Assembly (NCBI GenBank): GCA_916048095.2 | Contig: OU696594.1 | Location: forward strand, 2,504,781 to 2,568,780 | Length of the DNA stretch: 64,000 nucleotides | Source: Sacculina carcini | Lineage: Eukaryota; Arthropoda; Thecostraca; Sacculinidae | Reading direction: 5' to 3' | Shown: piece after piece, positions 12,307 through 22,111 of the stretch | Layout of the letters: each line of letters starts with the position of its first letter | How positions within the stretch are numbered: the first letter of the stretch is position 1 | Notes under the pieces: generated by a model | The model's database searches: none | The model's input: the letters and a program-made list of their open reading frames with translations, nothing else | What the model was told of the DNA's origin: nothing | Translations under genes and position numbers: made by a program

Positions 12307-12880
12307 GTCTACGCCATGAACAAATCAACTACGCTAATCACAATGTTTTCGCTCAATTATTTACAGCAGCCATTTGGCGATGCAATTGTTACTGAAACTC
12401 TTTGCCGATGAAAACTTGTGTTTGAGCAAAAACATTTTCGAGCACGACTTTGGTTGTTTTTTTTTTTTGATATTAATTAACGTGTGTATATACCTATTTG
12501 AGCACCAGAAACGAAACCGATTTCAAAGCTCATTATTCCGTGTGTGCCCTAAAGTGACTACAACAAAAAACAGCTGACATATAATATATTCATGTAAAAT
12601 AGGTGTTTTCTGTATATATAAATGTGCTGTGTTTTTACACTACGCCACAAAAGATTCTATTTTTAGACGCAGTGGCTTGAAAATACCTGGAAAAAACATC
12701 AAAACAACTGTGTGTGGAAGTCATGTGCTTAGCACATGTGTGCAGCTGCAGTCTGCAAAATTCACGTGCCAAGCACATGACTTCCACACACAGTTGTTTT
12801 GATGTTTTTTCCAGGTATTTCCAAGCCACCGCGTTACGTCTTTACGTCAAAAATAACCACTAGCTTGGAGTTGAGTTTGT
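12307..12880 (+). repeat. Foldback hairpin module, copy 2
   Basis: Arms at 12669-12730 and 12771-12832 are almost perfect inverted repeats of about 62 bp around a roughly 40-bp loop containing CAGCTGCAG. Similar copies lie at 7199-7346 (broken) and 60651-60813. Upstream 12365-12640 is also shared by the copies. Frames across it (for example minus 12635-12829) exist only because of the dyad. Confidence 0.8.
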
Positions 12881-13800
12881 GTTTCTAAATAAATAATACC
12901 ATCATGCTGGGAATTTTGTTTGCTACAACACGGTATAATTTTTAATTTTCCAAAGTGTATTAAAAAAGTTACGGCGGTGTGAAGTGTAAATGACAAAAAA
13001 GCAAAAAGGCAAAATTAGCACAAGAAACGTGAATATTTTGGTCAATATTCCGCTATCTATTCCTCATAAACCAGCAATGGTACAGCTATAAAAATTATAC
13101 TATTGTGTAGATAATTTTGTGTTCTACAAGAAAAGTTATAATTTATACCCACAAGTGATGCAAAAAACGTGTAAAATTGGCAAAATTCTCAAATACATCC
13201 AAAATTACACTTGAACACCGGTTGACTAAAATTTATTCATTTTTCTACCCATTTATCAGGAACTGTTTGTCATACATTGAAATTAATCATACCATCGTGC
13301 TATAAATTTTGTTTTCTACAATACGGTATAATTCTAAATTTTCCAAAGTGTATCTGAAGGAAGTGAAGGCGGTGTAAAATTAAAAGAACATATTGCCAAT
13401 TTGACAGCTATTATGCGCAATTGCGATTACACAGGAATATACTACTGTGTAGAGAATCTTGTGTTCTACAAGAAAAGGTATAATTTATACCCACAAATGA
13501 TACAAAAAAACGTGTAAAATTGGCAAAATTCTCAAATACATCCAAAATTACACTTGAACACCGGGCGAATATAATTAACTCATTTTTCTACTATTTCTCG
13601 GTAATGATTTGTCACACATAAAAATAAAATATACCATCGTGCTGGAAATTTTGTTTTCTACAATACGGTATAATTTTTAATTTTCCAAAGTGTATCTGAA
13701 GGAAGTTACGGCGGTGTAAAGTCAAAAGGACATATTGCCAATTTGACAGCTATTATGCGCACTTGCGATTACACAGGAATATACACCGATTAAGTTTCAC
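12881..13800 (+). repeat. 341-bp satellite array
   Basis: It begins with the AATAATACCATCATGCTGGG variant and goes on to regular units (CATCGTGCTATAAA near 13292, CATCGTGCTGGAAA near 13634). The order of variants is the same as at 5290-5700 and in the array copies downstream. Confidence 0.85.
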
Positions 13801-15263
13801 TGAAGCCCAATCACAATTAAGAATGCATCATATTAGCTCCAAGCATGGATGGTGTGGTTTTATTGGGTACAGTTTAATTAATTAACTATACTGAATAGAA
13901 AGGCTTTATTGTCCTCAATATTTACACATGAATTGTTCCGCCCGACGGGCGGGTAAAATATTACTGGGAACAAAGTTTACTACTGAATTTTACTGTATAA
14001 TTTAATTGGTTTAATTTCAAGTTCCATACGCTTGAGTTGCATAAGGATACGGATTGTAATATCATGCAATGCCAACTATATGCATCTGCTGTTTTAGCGG
14101 AAGCATTAATCTGGAATTATAGAGATGACAGAAAGTTTCATTGTTTTGTTAGTGTTACACTTCTGAATTACTACACACGAAGGACGGGTGAGAATTTGAG
14201 CAGTGTTGAGGGAAAAAACATCGTCAATAATCAAAACAAGAATTTACAAATTTGACTTTTTCTATTGGTCGTTTTTCATCAATTTTCTTTGTGTTTGTTT
14301 CGTGTTTGAGTTCTGAATTATTCCGCACGACGGGCAGCTTTAAATATGAGGCGGGTTGTGGAAAACATGTTTTCTAAATTGAAACATAAATTTCACATTT
14401 AGACTTTTATATTGGCTAAAACTTTCATATGGGTTTCTTTTTCTTTTTCAATTTTCACTAATTTTTTTGTGAATTGAATATTAATTATATTTTAATAACT
14501 GATCCGCACGACGGGCGGGCTCAAATGTATCTATAAAGAGTGGGTTTAAATGATAGCGAGGTATATGATATTTTGCCAGTAGTAAATTCTATTCTAGCGA
14601 TAAAAGTAGAATAGCTCTTAAGCAAATGATTTTGGAGAATGACGTGAACCTTTAAATATATTTTGCGATCTGATGATATCATATATGTATTAGGAATAAT
14701 ACGTAGCAGAATATAGATTGCATAATATAATATCGGCTGTAATATCAAGGGCTGTAATATCGGTGTAATCCAAAAAATGATAACTGTATGAATATGATGC
14801 ATTAGTGGAAGCATTAACCGGGAATTATGAGATAATATGATAATAGTGTATAATTATATCGCATTATGCAACAAATGTGAGTTTAGCTTCCTTACAGTTT
14901 GGTCCCGATACTACAACTGGCGGGTTGAGAGAAAAGTATTGGTGGGCCGCGTGTTTGGGACCCCTGGGGTAGATAATCTCAGTCTTCTGATTACAAATTA
15001 TGATCGCATCAGTATATTTTGTGATCACAAACTAATAAGTTAAATCACCTCAGACTAGGCTGAGAGCGGTCAAGATTGGATGGTTGGGTAGGTTTGACTC
15101 AGGATATATTGGGTTTTAGTGATAGCGGAAAATATATAAATTTTAACAATAAATATGATAGCGGTAAAAGTGAAATAGTACTTAAGCAAATGATATTAGG
15201 GAATGATGTTAAGTAATAAATATAGTTTGGAAACATTCTGATGAAAAGATTTCATCATCTTTC
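13801..15263 (+). repeat. Composite repeat, pivot to distal modules
   Basis: The pivot is at 13825. Hairpin modules lie near 13938, 14326 and 14505. The segments GTATTGGTGGGCCGCGTG (14937) and GATGAAAAGATTTCATCATC (15240) keep the same order as in the array copies. The repeat stops at 15263, where the gypsy LTR begins; other copies continue CTTTCATTGTTTG. CTTTC (15259-15263) is therefore the likely target sequence. The 60-100 codon frames here recur only because the DNA recurs. Confidence 0.8.
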
Positions 15264-15431
15264 TGTACGATATATTATACAACACAACAATACAATAATA
15301 GGGAACACGATACCCAAATACACAGGAGCGACACACAAACCAAGACTGCTGAACACACACTGGCTGACGGCCGTTAGCGTCACCCACGCCTAATACACTC
15401 GCGCCCTCTGGCGGTGTAGCCACACACTACA
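15264..15431 (-). repeat. 3' LTR of a Ty3/gypsy element (168 bp)
   Basis: On the minus strand it starts TGTAGTGTGTGG and ends CGTACA, giving a TGTA/TACA terminal repeat. It is preceded directly by a purine run (AAGGGGAGA, plus 15432-15440), the polypurine tract for plus-strand DNA synthesis, which overlaps the Pol stop codon. The outer edge joins composite repeat at CTTTC, the presumed 5-bp target. The 5' LTR is absent, so the duplication cannot be confirmed. At 168 bp the LTR is short for this group. Confidence 0.82.
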
Positions 15432-15439
15432 TCTCCCCT

Positions 15440-18400
15440 TCAAGTGGTGGAGGGGGCGCTGTCGGCTCTGCAGACGTAATCGCTCAGATGCGACGGTGGT
15501 CTGCGTGGTCGGGCGCTCCGGCGGAGTTGCGGAGTTCGTGAGGCCTCCGATGTGCCGCCCACATTCTCCCCCGGCGGCGGCGGCGGTGATGCGGGGCTGC
15601 TTCTTGTCTCCTGCGACGGTAGCGGCGCTGTACCAACAGATGGCGGCGGCTGTACCACGGGCGAGGGTGTGTTGGCTGCGGGTCGCAGGTGTCTACGGTT
15701 GCGCCAGTAGAGACCGCCGTGTGGCAGGCGCACAGCGTACTGGCGGCGACGGCCAGTCATGGCGACCACGCCAGTCCGGTCCCAGCGACCGGATGTCGGG
15801 TCCTGGAGAGCCACCGTAGTGCCGGGCCGCAACGGCGGCAACACCTTAGCCGACCGGTTGTATTGGGCGACCTGCTTGTTGTGCAAGCTCGCCGCTCGCC
15901 GGTCGCAATCAGCGGTGGGCGGCTGCCACTCCGGCAGGAACGAGCGTGGATGCGCGGGAACGGCGGACGACACGGGGCGGCCGTACAAAAGCTGCGCGGG
16001 AGAGCGACCGTCGGCACCCGGCGCGTTACACAGCTCCAACAGACCGGCGACAAAGGCGTCTGTGTCGATATTCCCGTCGTGCGCCGCCTTCTGAATGAGC
16101 CGCTTCACCCGTTTCACGGCAGACTCAGCGTGCCCATTAGAAGACGGGAAGTGCGGACTGGAGACACGATGGCGTATGTGCCAAAGTCGCAGAAATCCGG
16201 CGGTGTGGCGCGCCGTGAACTGTGGGCCGCCGTCTGACGACAGTACGGTCGGAACCCCCGTCATGGCGAACACATGTCGGAGCATCTTCACCAGCTGGTG
16301 AGCGGAGGTGTCACGGCCACAGTCGAACACCAGTGGCCAGTTGGAGAACCGGTCCGCGTACACGAGGTAGGTCTTCCCAGCGTGCTGGAAGAAATCCGCG
16401 GATACCGAATCAAAAGGACGTGTCGGGTGCGGTTCCGTCAGGTACGGCTCCTTTTTCTGGCTGTCTTTGTATTCTAGACATCTCGAACATGATGCTACGG
16501 CAGTGGCGATCTCATTGTTCAGGCCCGGCCAGAAGACAGTTTGCCGTGCGCGTTGCACAGTCCTGGCCTGCCCCTGGTGACTGTCGTGAAGCCGACGGAG
16601 AGTGTCCTTCCGCAAACACCTAGGCACAAGCAGGCGGCAGCCGACCAGGATCAGGCCATGGTCGGCAGTGAGCTGGTCGCGCACGCCCCAGAATGGGTGG
16701 AGACTGGCGGGCAGCAGATGTTTGTGCTGAGGGAAACCGCCCAGCACGTACGTCATCAATTGGCGACACTCATCGTCGGCCAGAGACGCAGCTCGCACCG
16801 CCTCCAGGGTGGTGTCAATCGGTGACGTGCGATGACCCAGGTCGTCTGCGTCTGTGAATGCGTCCAACGTCTGGACGAAGAATCCAGACGAGCACTCGTC
16901 AACGTCCGCGTCAGCATCAGCAGGCTGGGAAGGTGCGCGTGACAGGGCGTCGGCGATGTTGTGCTGTGCTCCTGGCCTCCAGCTGGCGACAAGGGTCAGG
17001 TGCAGTAGACGCTGACGCATGCGCTGCAGACGAGGATTGCAGATGTCTCCGAGCGCCTTTTCGTTCAGGATGGGCACCAGCGGCTTGTGGTCGGTGACCA
17101 CATTGAAGGTGGGCAGACCAGCCAGATATTGGTGGCATTTCTGGCAGGCCCACACCACGGCCAACATCTCCAGCTCGCAGACGGCATAACGGCTCTCCGT
17201 GTCGGAGATGAATCGCGACCCACACTGGATGAGCTGCCAGCGGCCCTGGTCGTCCCGCTGGCGGAGGACAAACCCGAGGCCTTTCTGTCGTGCCGCGTCC
17301 GTCTCCAACATGGTGGGCCTTGTCGGGTCGAAGTGGCCAAGCACGGGCGGGCTGGCCAACGCGCGTTTTACGGCCGTGAAAGCAGCGTCGTGTTGTGACG
17401 ACCACTGCCACTCGACGCCTTTGCGGAGCAGCTGACGCAGGGGCTCGGCAGCAGAAGCGATGGCGTCAGAGAAGTCGCCAAACTGATTCGCCAAGCCCAA
17501 GAACGACCGCAGTGAGGTCAGGTCCGTCGGTGTAGGGAAGTCAGCCAGGGCCCGAATTTTTTTTTCGTCGACGGTGAATCCAGATGCGTTGATGTGGAAT
17601 CCACAGAAATTGGCGGACGTGGCGGCGAACACAAATTTGTGCAGGTTCAACGTGACGCCGGCGTCGTCGCAGCGTTGTAGTAGCTGCCAGACTCGCTGCA
17701 GATGCTCGTCGTAGTTGGCGGTATATACCAGCACGTCGTCCACGATCTTGCAGGAGTCGGGTAGGCCAGCCAAGGCGACGTCGCCGCGTCGGTTGAATTC
17801 GTCGCCGCTGGAGACTAGGCCCATCGGCGCGCGACAGAACCTGAATCGGCCCCACGGGGTGATGAAGGTGGTGAGGTCTCGGTCCTCGCGCCGCAAGGGC
17901 ACCTGAAAGTACCCTTGTAATGCATCCACCTGGGTGAACCACCGATTGCCGAGACCCATACTGCTCACAGCCTCCACAGGCGAGCGAACCGGATGCGTAG
18001 GCCGGCGAACGAAGCGGTTGAGGCGTGTGAAGTCTACCGTGAGTCGGCAGCCGTTTGGCGTGCCGTCTGCCTTGCGCTTGCCGACAACGACGATGGGTGA
18101 GCACCAGTCTGTTGGGTGGGAGACCGGCTCGATGACGCCCTGCTGCTGAAGTTGCTCCAGCTGCTGTTGTGCCTGGGCGCGATGACAGAACGGCACGGAG
18201 CGAGGAGCCGTCACGTTGTACGGCACCGCTTCATCGCGCAGATCGATCCGCATTGCCCCGCCTTTCATCTCCCGGAGAGGACCGTCCGTGGCGAACACAC
18301 GAGGGAAGGCCGCTATAAGCTGCTCGCTGTGCGCACGACGATCCGCCGCTGTTGGCTGAGCTGTGTTGATCCAGCGTGGGCATTGCCGAGGCGTGGCTGC

Positions 18401-18844
18401 CAGTCTAGCGGTCACCTGCTGCAGATGCTGTTCGTGAGACATCTGCCGAGGGAATGCCCGGTGCAGTAGACGCAGCTCCACTGCGTCCCGCCAGCAGAGC
18501 AGAGCACAGCGCACTGACGGCACCACGTACAGAGTGGAACGGCAGGAGGCATCACCGAGTCGCAAGACTGCCTCGCACGTGCCCAGACACCGCAGTAACT
18601 GACCGTTGGCGACCCGCAAGCGGGATCGCGGTGGGCGCAAACTATTGTTGGCCACTCCGAGTTGCTGCGCAATCCCAGCGTCAATTACCGACACATCGGC
18701 GCCGGAATCGCATCGCCACTTAACCTCGCGCGGCGCGCGGCCCTCTGCAGAAACGGTGATGCTAATAGCGGTTACGCGCGTGGGTTTAATGTCATCAATA
18801 ACATCGCCGATATACGAGCACAAAGCAGGTGTATTGACATTCAC
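15440..18844 (-). CDS. pol: Ty3/gypsy Pol polyprotein (protease-RT-RNase H-integrase)
   Basis: This is a 1134-residue open frame with all Pol domains in Ty3 order. The aspartic protease (CDSGADVSVIDAG) is near residues 44-56. The reverse transcriptase is at about 190-400 with CRLTVDFTRLNRFV, FTQVDALQGYFQV and catalytic IVDDVLVY near 368. RNase H begins with ETDAARQKGLGF near 515. The integrase starts with an H..H/C..C finger near 750-790, followed by the catalytic Asp, Asp and Glu near 817, 868 and 905, and ends with a GPY-like part (VRLPHGGLYWRNRRHL). No internal stop is seen. The frame is open beyond the GTG at 18844 up to 18961, so it was probably read as a Gag-Pol fusion. It is GC-rich compared with the surrounding DNA. 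The element lacks its 5' part and cannot be autonomous. Confidence 0.93.
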   Translation of the reverse strand: MNVNTPALCSYIGDVIDDIKPTRVTAISITVSAEGRAPREVKWRCDSGADVSVIDAGIAQQLGVANNSLRPPRSRLRVANGQLLRCLGTCEAVLRLGDASCRSTLYVVPSVRCALLCWRDAVELRLLHRAFPRQMSHEQHLQQVTARLAATPRQCPRWINTAQPTAADRRAHSEQLIAAFPRVFATDGPLREMKGGAMRIDLRDEAVPYNVTAPRSVPFCHRAQAQQQLEQLQQQGVIEPVSHPTDWCSPIVVVGKRKADGTPNGCRLTVDFTRLNRFVRRPTHPVRSPVEAVSSMGLGNRWFTQVDALQGYFQVPLRREDRDLTTFITPWGRFRFCRAPMGLVSSGDEFNRRGDVALAGLPDSCKIVDDVLVYTANYDEHLQRVWQLLQRCDDAGVTLNLHKFVFAATSANFCGFHINASGFTVDEKKIRALADFPTPTDLTSLRSFLGLANQFGDFSDAIASAAEPLRQLLRKGVEWQWSSQHDAAFTAVKRALASPPVLGHFDPTRPTMLETDAARQKGLGFVLRQRDDQGRWQLIQCGSRFISDTESRYAVCELEMLAVVWACQKCHQYLAGLPTFNVVTDHKPLVPILNEKALGDICNPRLQRMRQRLLHLTLVASWRPGAQHNIADALSRAPSQPADADADVDECSSGFFVQTLDAFTDADDLGHRTSPIDTTLEAVRAASLADDECRQLMTYVLGGFPQHKHLLPASLHPFWGVRDQLTADHGLILVGCRLLVPRCLRKDTLRRLHDSHQGQARTVQRARQTVFWPGLNNEIATAVASCSRCLEYKDSQKKEPYLTEPHPTRPFDSVSADFFQHAGKTYLVYADRFSNWPLVFDCGRDTSAHQLVKMLRHVFAMTGVPTVLSSDGGPQFTARHTAGFLRLWHIRHRVSSPHFPSSNGHAESAVKRVKRLIQKAAHDGNIDTDAFVAGLLELCNAPGADGRSPAQLLYGRPVSSAVPAHPRSFLPEWQPPTADCDRRAASLHNKQVAQYNRSAKVLPPLRPGTTVALQDPTSGRWDRTGVVAMTGRRRQYAVRLPHGGLYWRNRRHLRPAANTPSPVVQPPPSVGTAPLPSQETRSSPASPPPPPGENVGGTSEASRTPQLRRSARPRRPPSHLSDYVCRADSAPSTT

Positions 18845-19012
18845 AACATCGTCAACATCATCATCAGTGTCATCGGCGACGTCTCTGACGAAATTGTCCC
18901 GACGACGGCCAGCACGGGACTGTGAAGAGCGGCAGACGCGCGCGTAGTGCCCGCGCTTTCCTCACCGACGACACAAGCTCTCCGCGGCGCGGCACGGGGC
19001 CGACTGGTGATG
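18845..19012 (-). pseudogene. gag: Remnant of the same element's Gag (zinc knuckle with stop)
   Basis: Just upstream of Pol and in the same frame, the minus strand reads LCRR, stop, GKRGHYARVC. This is a CCHC zinc knuckle in which a TGA (18962-18964) occupies the second cysteine position. An acidic linker DDTDDDVDDVV joins it to the protease. The sequence breaks into 341-bp satellite at about 19012 (..GGTGATG/CTCTACAAG), so the rest of gag, the leader and the 5' LTR are lost. The knuckle shows that this element carried its own CCHC-type Gag. Confidence 0.8.
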
Positions 19013-20592
19013 CTCTACAAGAAAAGTTATAATTTATACCCACAAATGATACAAAAAACGTGTACAATTGGCAAAATTCTCAAATACATCCAAAATTACA
19101 CTTGAACAGCGGGTGATAAAAATTATTTTATTTTTCTACCCATTTCTCAGGAACTATTTGTCACACATTACAAAAAATTATACCATCGTGCTAGAAATGT
19201 TGTTTTCTACAATTCGAAATAATTTGTAATTTTCCAAAGTGTATCTAAAGGAAGTTACGGCGGTGTAAAGTCAAAAGGACATATTGCCAATTTGACAGCT
19301 AGTATGCGCACTTGCGATTACACAGGAATATACTACTGTGTAGATAATTTTGTGTTCTACAAGATAAGCTATAATTTATACCCACAAATGATACAAAAAA
19401 CGTGTAAAATTGGCAAAATTCTCAAATACATCCAAAACTACACGTGAACACCGGGCGACTAGAATAAATTAATTTTTCTACTATTTCACAGTAACTATTT
19501 GTTACACGTAGAAATAAATTATACCATCGTGCTAGAAATCTCGTTTTCTACAATACGGTATAATTTGTAATTTTCCAAAGTGTATCTGAAGGAAGTTACG
19601 GCGGTGTAACGTCAAAAGAACATATTGCCAATTTGACAGCTATTATGCGCACTTGCGATTACACAGGAATATTCTACTGTGTAGAAAATCTTGTGTTCTA
19701 CAAGAAAAGGTATAATTTATACCCACAAATGATACAAAAAAACGTGTAAAATTGGCAAACATCTCAAATACATCCAAAATTACACTTGAACACCGGGTGA
19801 CTAAAATCAATTTATTTTTCTACTATTTCTCAGTAACTATTTGTCACACATCAAAATTAATTATACCATCGTGCTAGAAATTTTGTTGTCTACAATACGG
19901 TATAATTCTAAACTTTCCAAAGTGTATCTGAAGGAAGTGAAGGCGGTGTAAAATCAAAAGAACATATTGCCAATTTGACAGCTATTATGCGCACTTGCGA
20001 TTACACAGGAATATACTACTGTGTAGAAAATCTTGTGTTCTACAAGAAAAGGTATAATTTATACCCACAAATGATATAAAAAACGTGTAAAATTAGCAAA
20101 ATTCTCAAATACATCCAAAATTACACTTGAACACCGGGCGACTAAACTATATTCATTTTTCTACTATTTCTCAATAAATATTTGTTACACATAAAAATAA
20201 AGTATACCATCGTGCTAAAAATCATGTTTTCTACAATACGGTATAATTTGTAATTTTCCAAAGTGTATCTGAAGGAAGTTTCGGCGGTGTAAAGTCAAAA
20301 GGACATATTGCCAATTTGACAGCTATTATGCGCACTTGCGATTACACAGGAATATACTACTGTGTAGATAATTTTGTGTTCTGCAAGATAAGCTATAATT
20401 TATACCCACGAATGATACAAAAAACGTGTAAAATTGGCAAAATTATCAAATACATCCAAAATTGCACTTGAACACCGGGCGACTGAAATTAATTCCTTTT
20501 TCTACTATTTCTCAGTAAATATTTGTAACCAAAAAAAAAATATATCTGTTTATATCCGTATAAATATATCTGAATCATATAAATATATCTGT
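19013..20592 (+). repeat. 341-bp satellite array, most regular stretch
   Basis: ATACCATCGT occurs at 19180, 19521, 19863 and 20204, a spacing of 341-342 bp over four units with low divergence. The array ends at about 20530 in an A-run, then a short tandem of ACAGATATATTT (minus strand, 20540-20610) that overlaps the end of the Gag frame. Confidence 0.92.
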
Positions 20593-21534
20593 TCAAATAT
20601 ATCTGTTTTGTGAACTCTTGGATCCAGTTGCGCGAGATTTCTTCCAACAATCCAGACATGTGTCAAATTGCTTGTGTTTGCCTCTGACAACGCCAAATTT
20701 AGGCGTGAGGCGGCCGCAGCGACACCGCATCATGGCCTGGTAGTTTGTATTTTCACTGACGGTCGAGCCTGGACGAGGGTTGAATCTCCGGCGCGTTGTT
20801 TTCTTGTAGGAGCTGGCGGCGACACCCGCGCTGATGCCCTCCATAGCTCTACACGCAGTCTCCCGGCTGTCCACCAGAGCGAGTGTGTCATTCAGTGTCT
20901 TGTTGTCGATGTCCGCGTTACCTAGGATCTCTTTCCGTATGTCGTTATTTGATAACCCGTTGAGAAGAACGAGTTTAACAATATCTTCTGTGTAATCACA
21001 GACGATAGAGCTGGAGCATCCGCGAGCCCTGCAAACGTTAGACTTCCTCCATTCGCATACATTTGCGGCGCCTTTCAGTCTGGCGACGAAGTGCCGCACG
21101 CTCTCTCCCGGATCTTGAGTCATCTGCAGCAGCGCTGATCGTCTCACACTCAATGGTGCTCTCACCACCGTCAGTCGCTCGATAGCCTGTAACACCTCTT
21201 TCTCCGTCCTGCTGGAAATGTCCGGGTCCTCTCTGAACAAAGCCGACTCTCGTTCGGCCTCACAGCAGGCCAGCAGCTGGGCGTTGACTTGACCTCCAAT
21301 TAGATCCGTCCCATCCTTAAACAACTGCCATTTTCTGGTGAATGCAGCCCATTCGTTTTCCCTGACATTTTGTTGAATCGTTGGGCGGTTTATCTTCGGC
21401 GGTTTCTGTCGTGAATGGTTGACGTCATGTACGTTCTTCTGATGTAGTTGCATCAGTGCGATACATGTAGACATGTCGTCACCTGTCTTGACTTCTCCGC
21501 ACCCGGCTGATTCACACGTGAGAGAGACTGGCAT
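20593..21534 (-). CDS. gag: Gag-like protein of a second Ty3-like clade
   Basis: This is a 313-residue intact frame with a good ATG. It has a capsid-like middle (WAAFTRKWQLFKDGTDL; QDPGESVRHFVARLKGAANVC; VKLVLLNGLSNNDIRKEILG) and a C-terminal cysteine pair motif (CRCG...CLDCWKK) instead of a CCHC knuckle. From memory of the family, this Gag type belongs to invertebrate elements whose integrase carries GPSRxAIWR, as in the relic at 52531-54764. The pol part is missing; satellite follows the stop. It is therefore unlikely to pair with the adjacent Pol at 15440-18844. It would form the particle shell in the cytoplasm. The last residues (SQNRYI) run into a short tandem repeat, so the true C-terminus may be altered. 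Confidence 0.75.
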   Translation of the reverse strand: MPVSLTCESAGCGEVKTGDDMSTCIALMQLHQKNVHDVNHSRQKPPKINRPTIQQNVRENEWAAFTRKWQLFKDGTDLIGGQVNAQLLACCEAERESALFREDPDISSRTEKEVLQAIERLTVVRAPLSVRRSALLQMTQDPGESVRHFVARLKGAANVCEWRKSNVCRARGCSSSIVCDYTEDIVKLVLLNGLSNNDIRKEILGNADIDNKTLNDTLALVDSRETACRAMEGISAGVAASSYKKTTRRRFNPRPGSTVSENTNYQAMMRCRCGRLTPKFGVVRGKHKQFDTCLDCWKKSRATGSKSSQNRYI

Positions 21535-21984
21535 GTTGGATGTTTGTGACGAACTTCTTGACTCAATGGAAAAACATGATCAAAAGTGACATTCGTGGAG
21601 ATGTATATTCAAACTCACGAACGTTTTTCCCTGGAAAATGACACCAATAAAGAAATAAACAACAATTAAGAGATACACTGACACGCACAATATCAATTGA
21701 ACCCCACACCCAGTACAGTACATTAGCGTGTTATAAACCCACACGTTCAAGCGTATAGACCGGGTTTACGTACTGAGCTGTGCAACGCAATTATGCACTG
21801 ACATATTGCTATCACAGACGCAATCAGGTGAGAGGGCCAATTGATACGATATCAACCACAAACACAATACGAATTCTAATCAGAAATCAGAAATCAGAAA
21901 TGTATTGCCACTTTATACAACAAAGTATTGGCATGGATGAAAATATACATACAAATCACACAATGTACACACAAATGAAAATGC
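21535..21984 (-). other. Possible leader of the Gag element; no gene seen
   Basis: This non-repetitive stretch lies upstream of the Gag ATG. It holds a small AGAAATC triplet repeat (21886-21902). No LTR or primer-binding site could be fixed by eye. The 74-codon plus frame at 21780-22004 has no family features. Confidence 0.3.
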
Positions 21985-22111
21985 ATCATAAAAAAAAAAA
22001 ATAAATAAAAAAAAAATAATAATAAAAACTTGGGCTCACAGCGGGATAAGACACACAAGAGTCACACAAAAACACGTATACAACAGAAAAACGAATGATA
22101 TCGGTGTGGGC

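Noticed and set aside
15496-18947. Many plus-strand and other-frame ORFs of 60-190 codons
   Set aside because: They are shadows of the GC-rich gypsy Pol on the minus strand.
19013-20592. Satellite between Pol and Gag as a simple insertion splitting one gypsy element
   Set aside because: Pol has its own upstream zinc knuckle, and the Gag at 20593 is complete to a stop with a different C-terminal motif.
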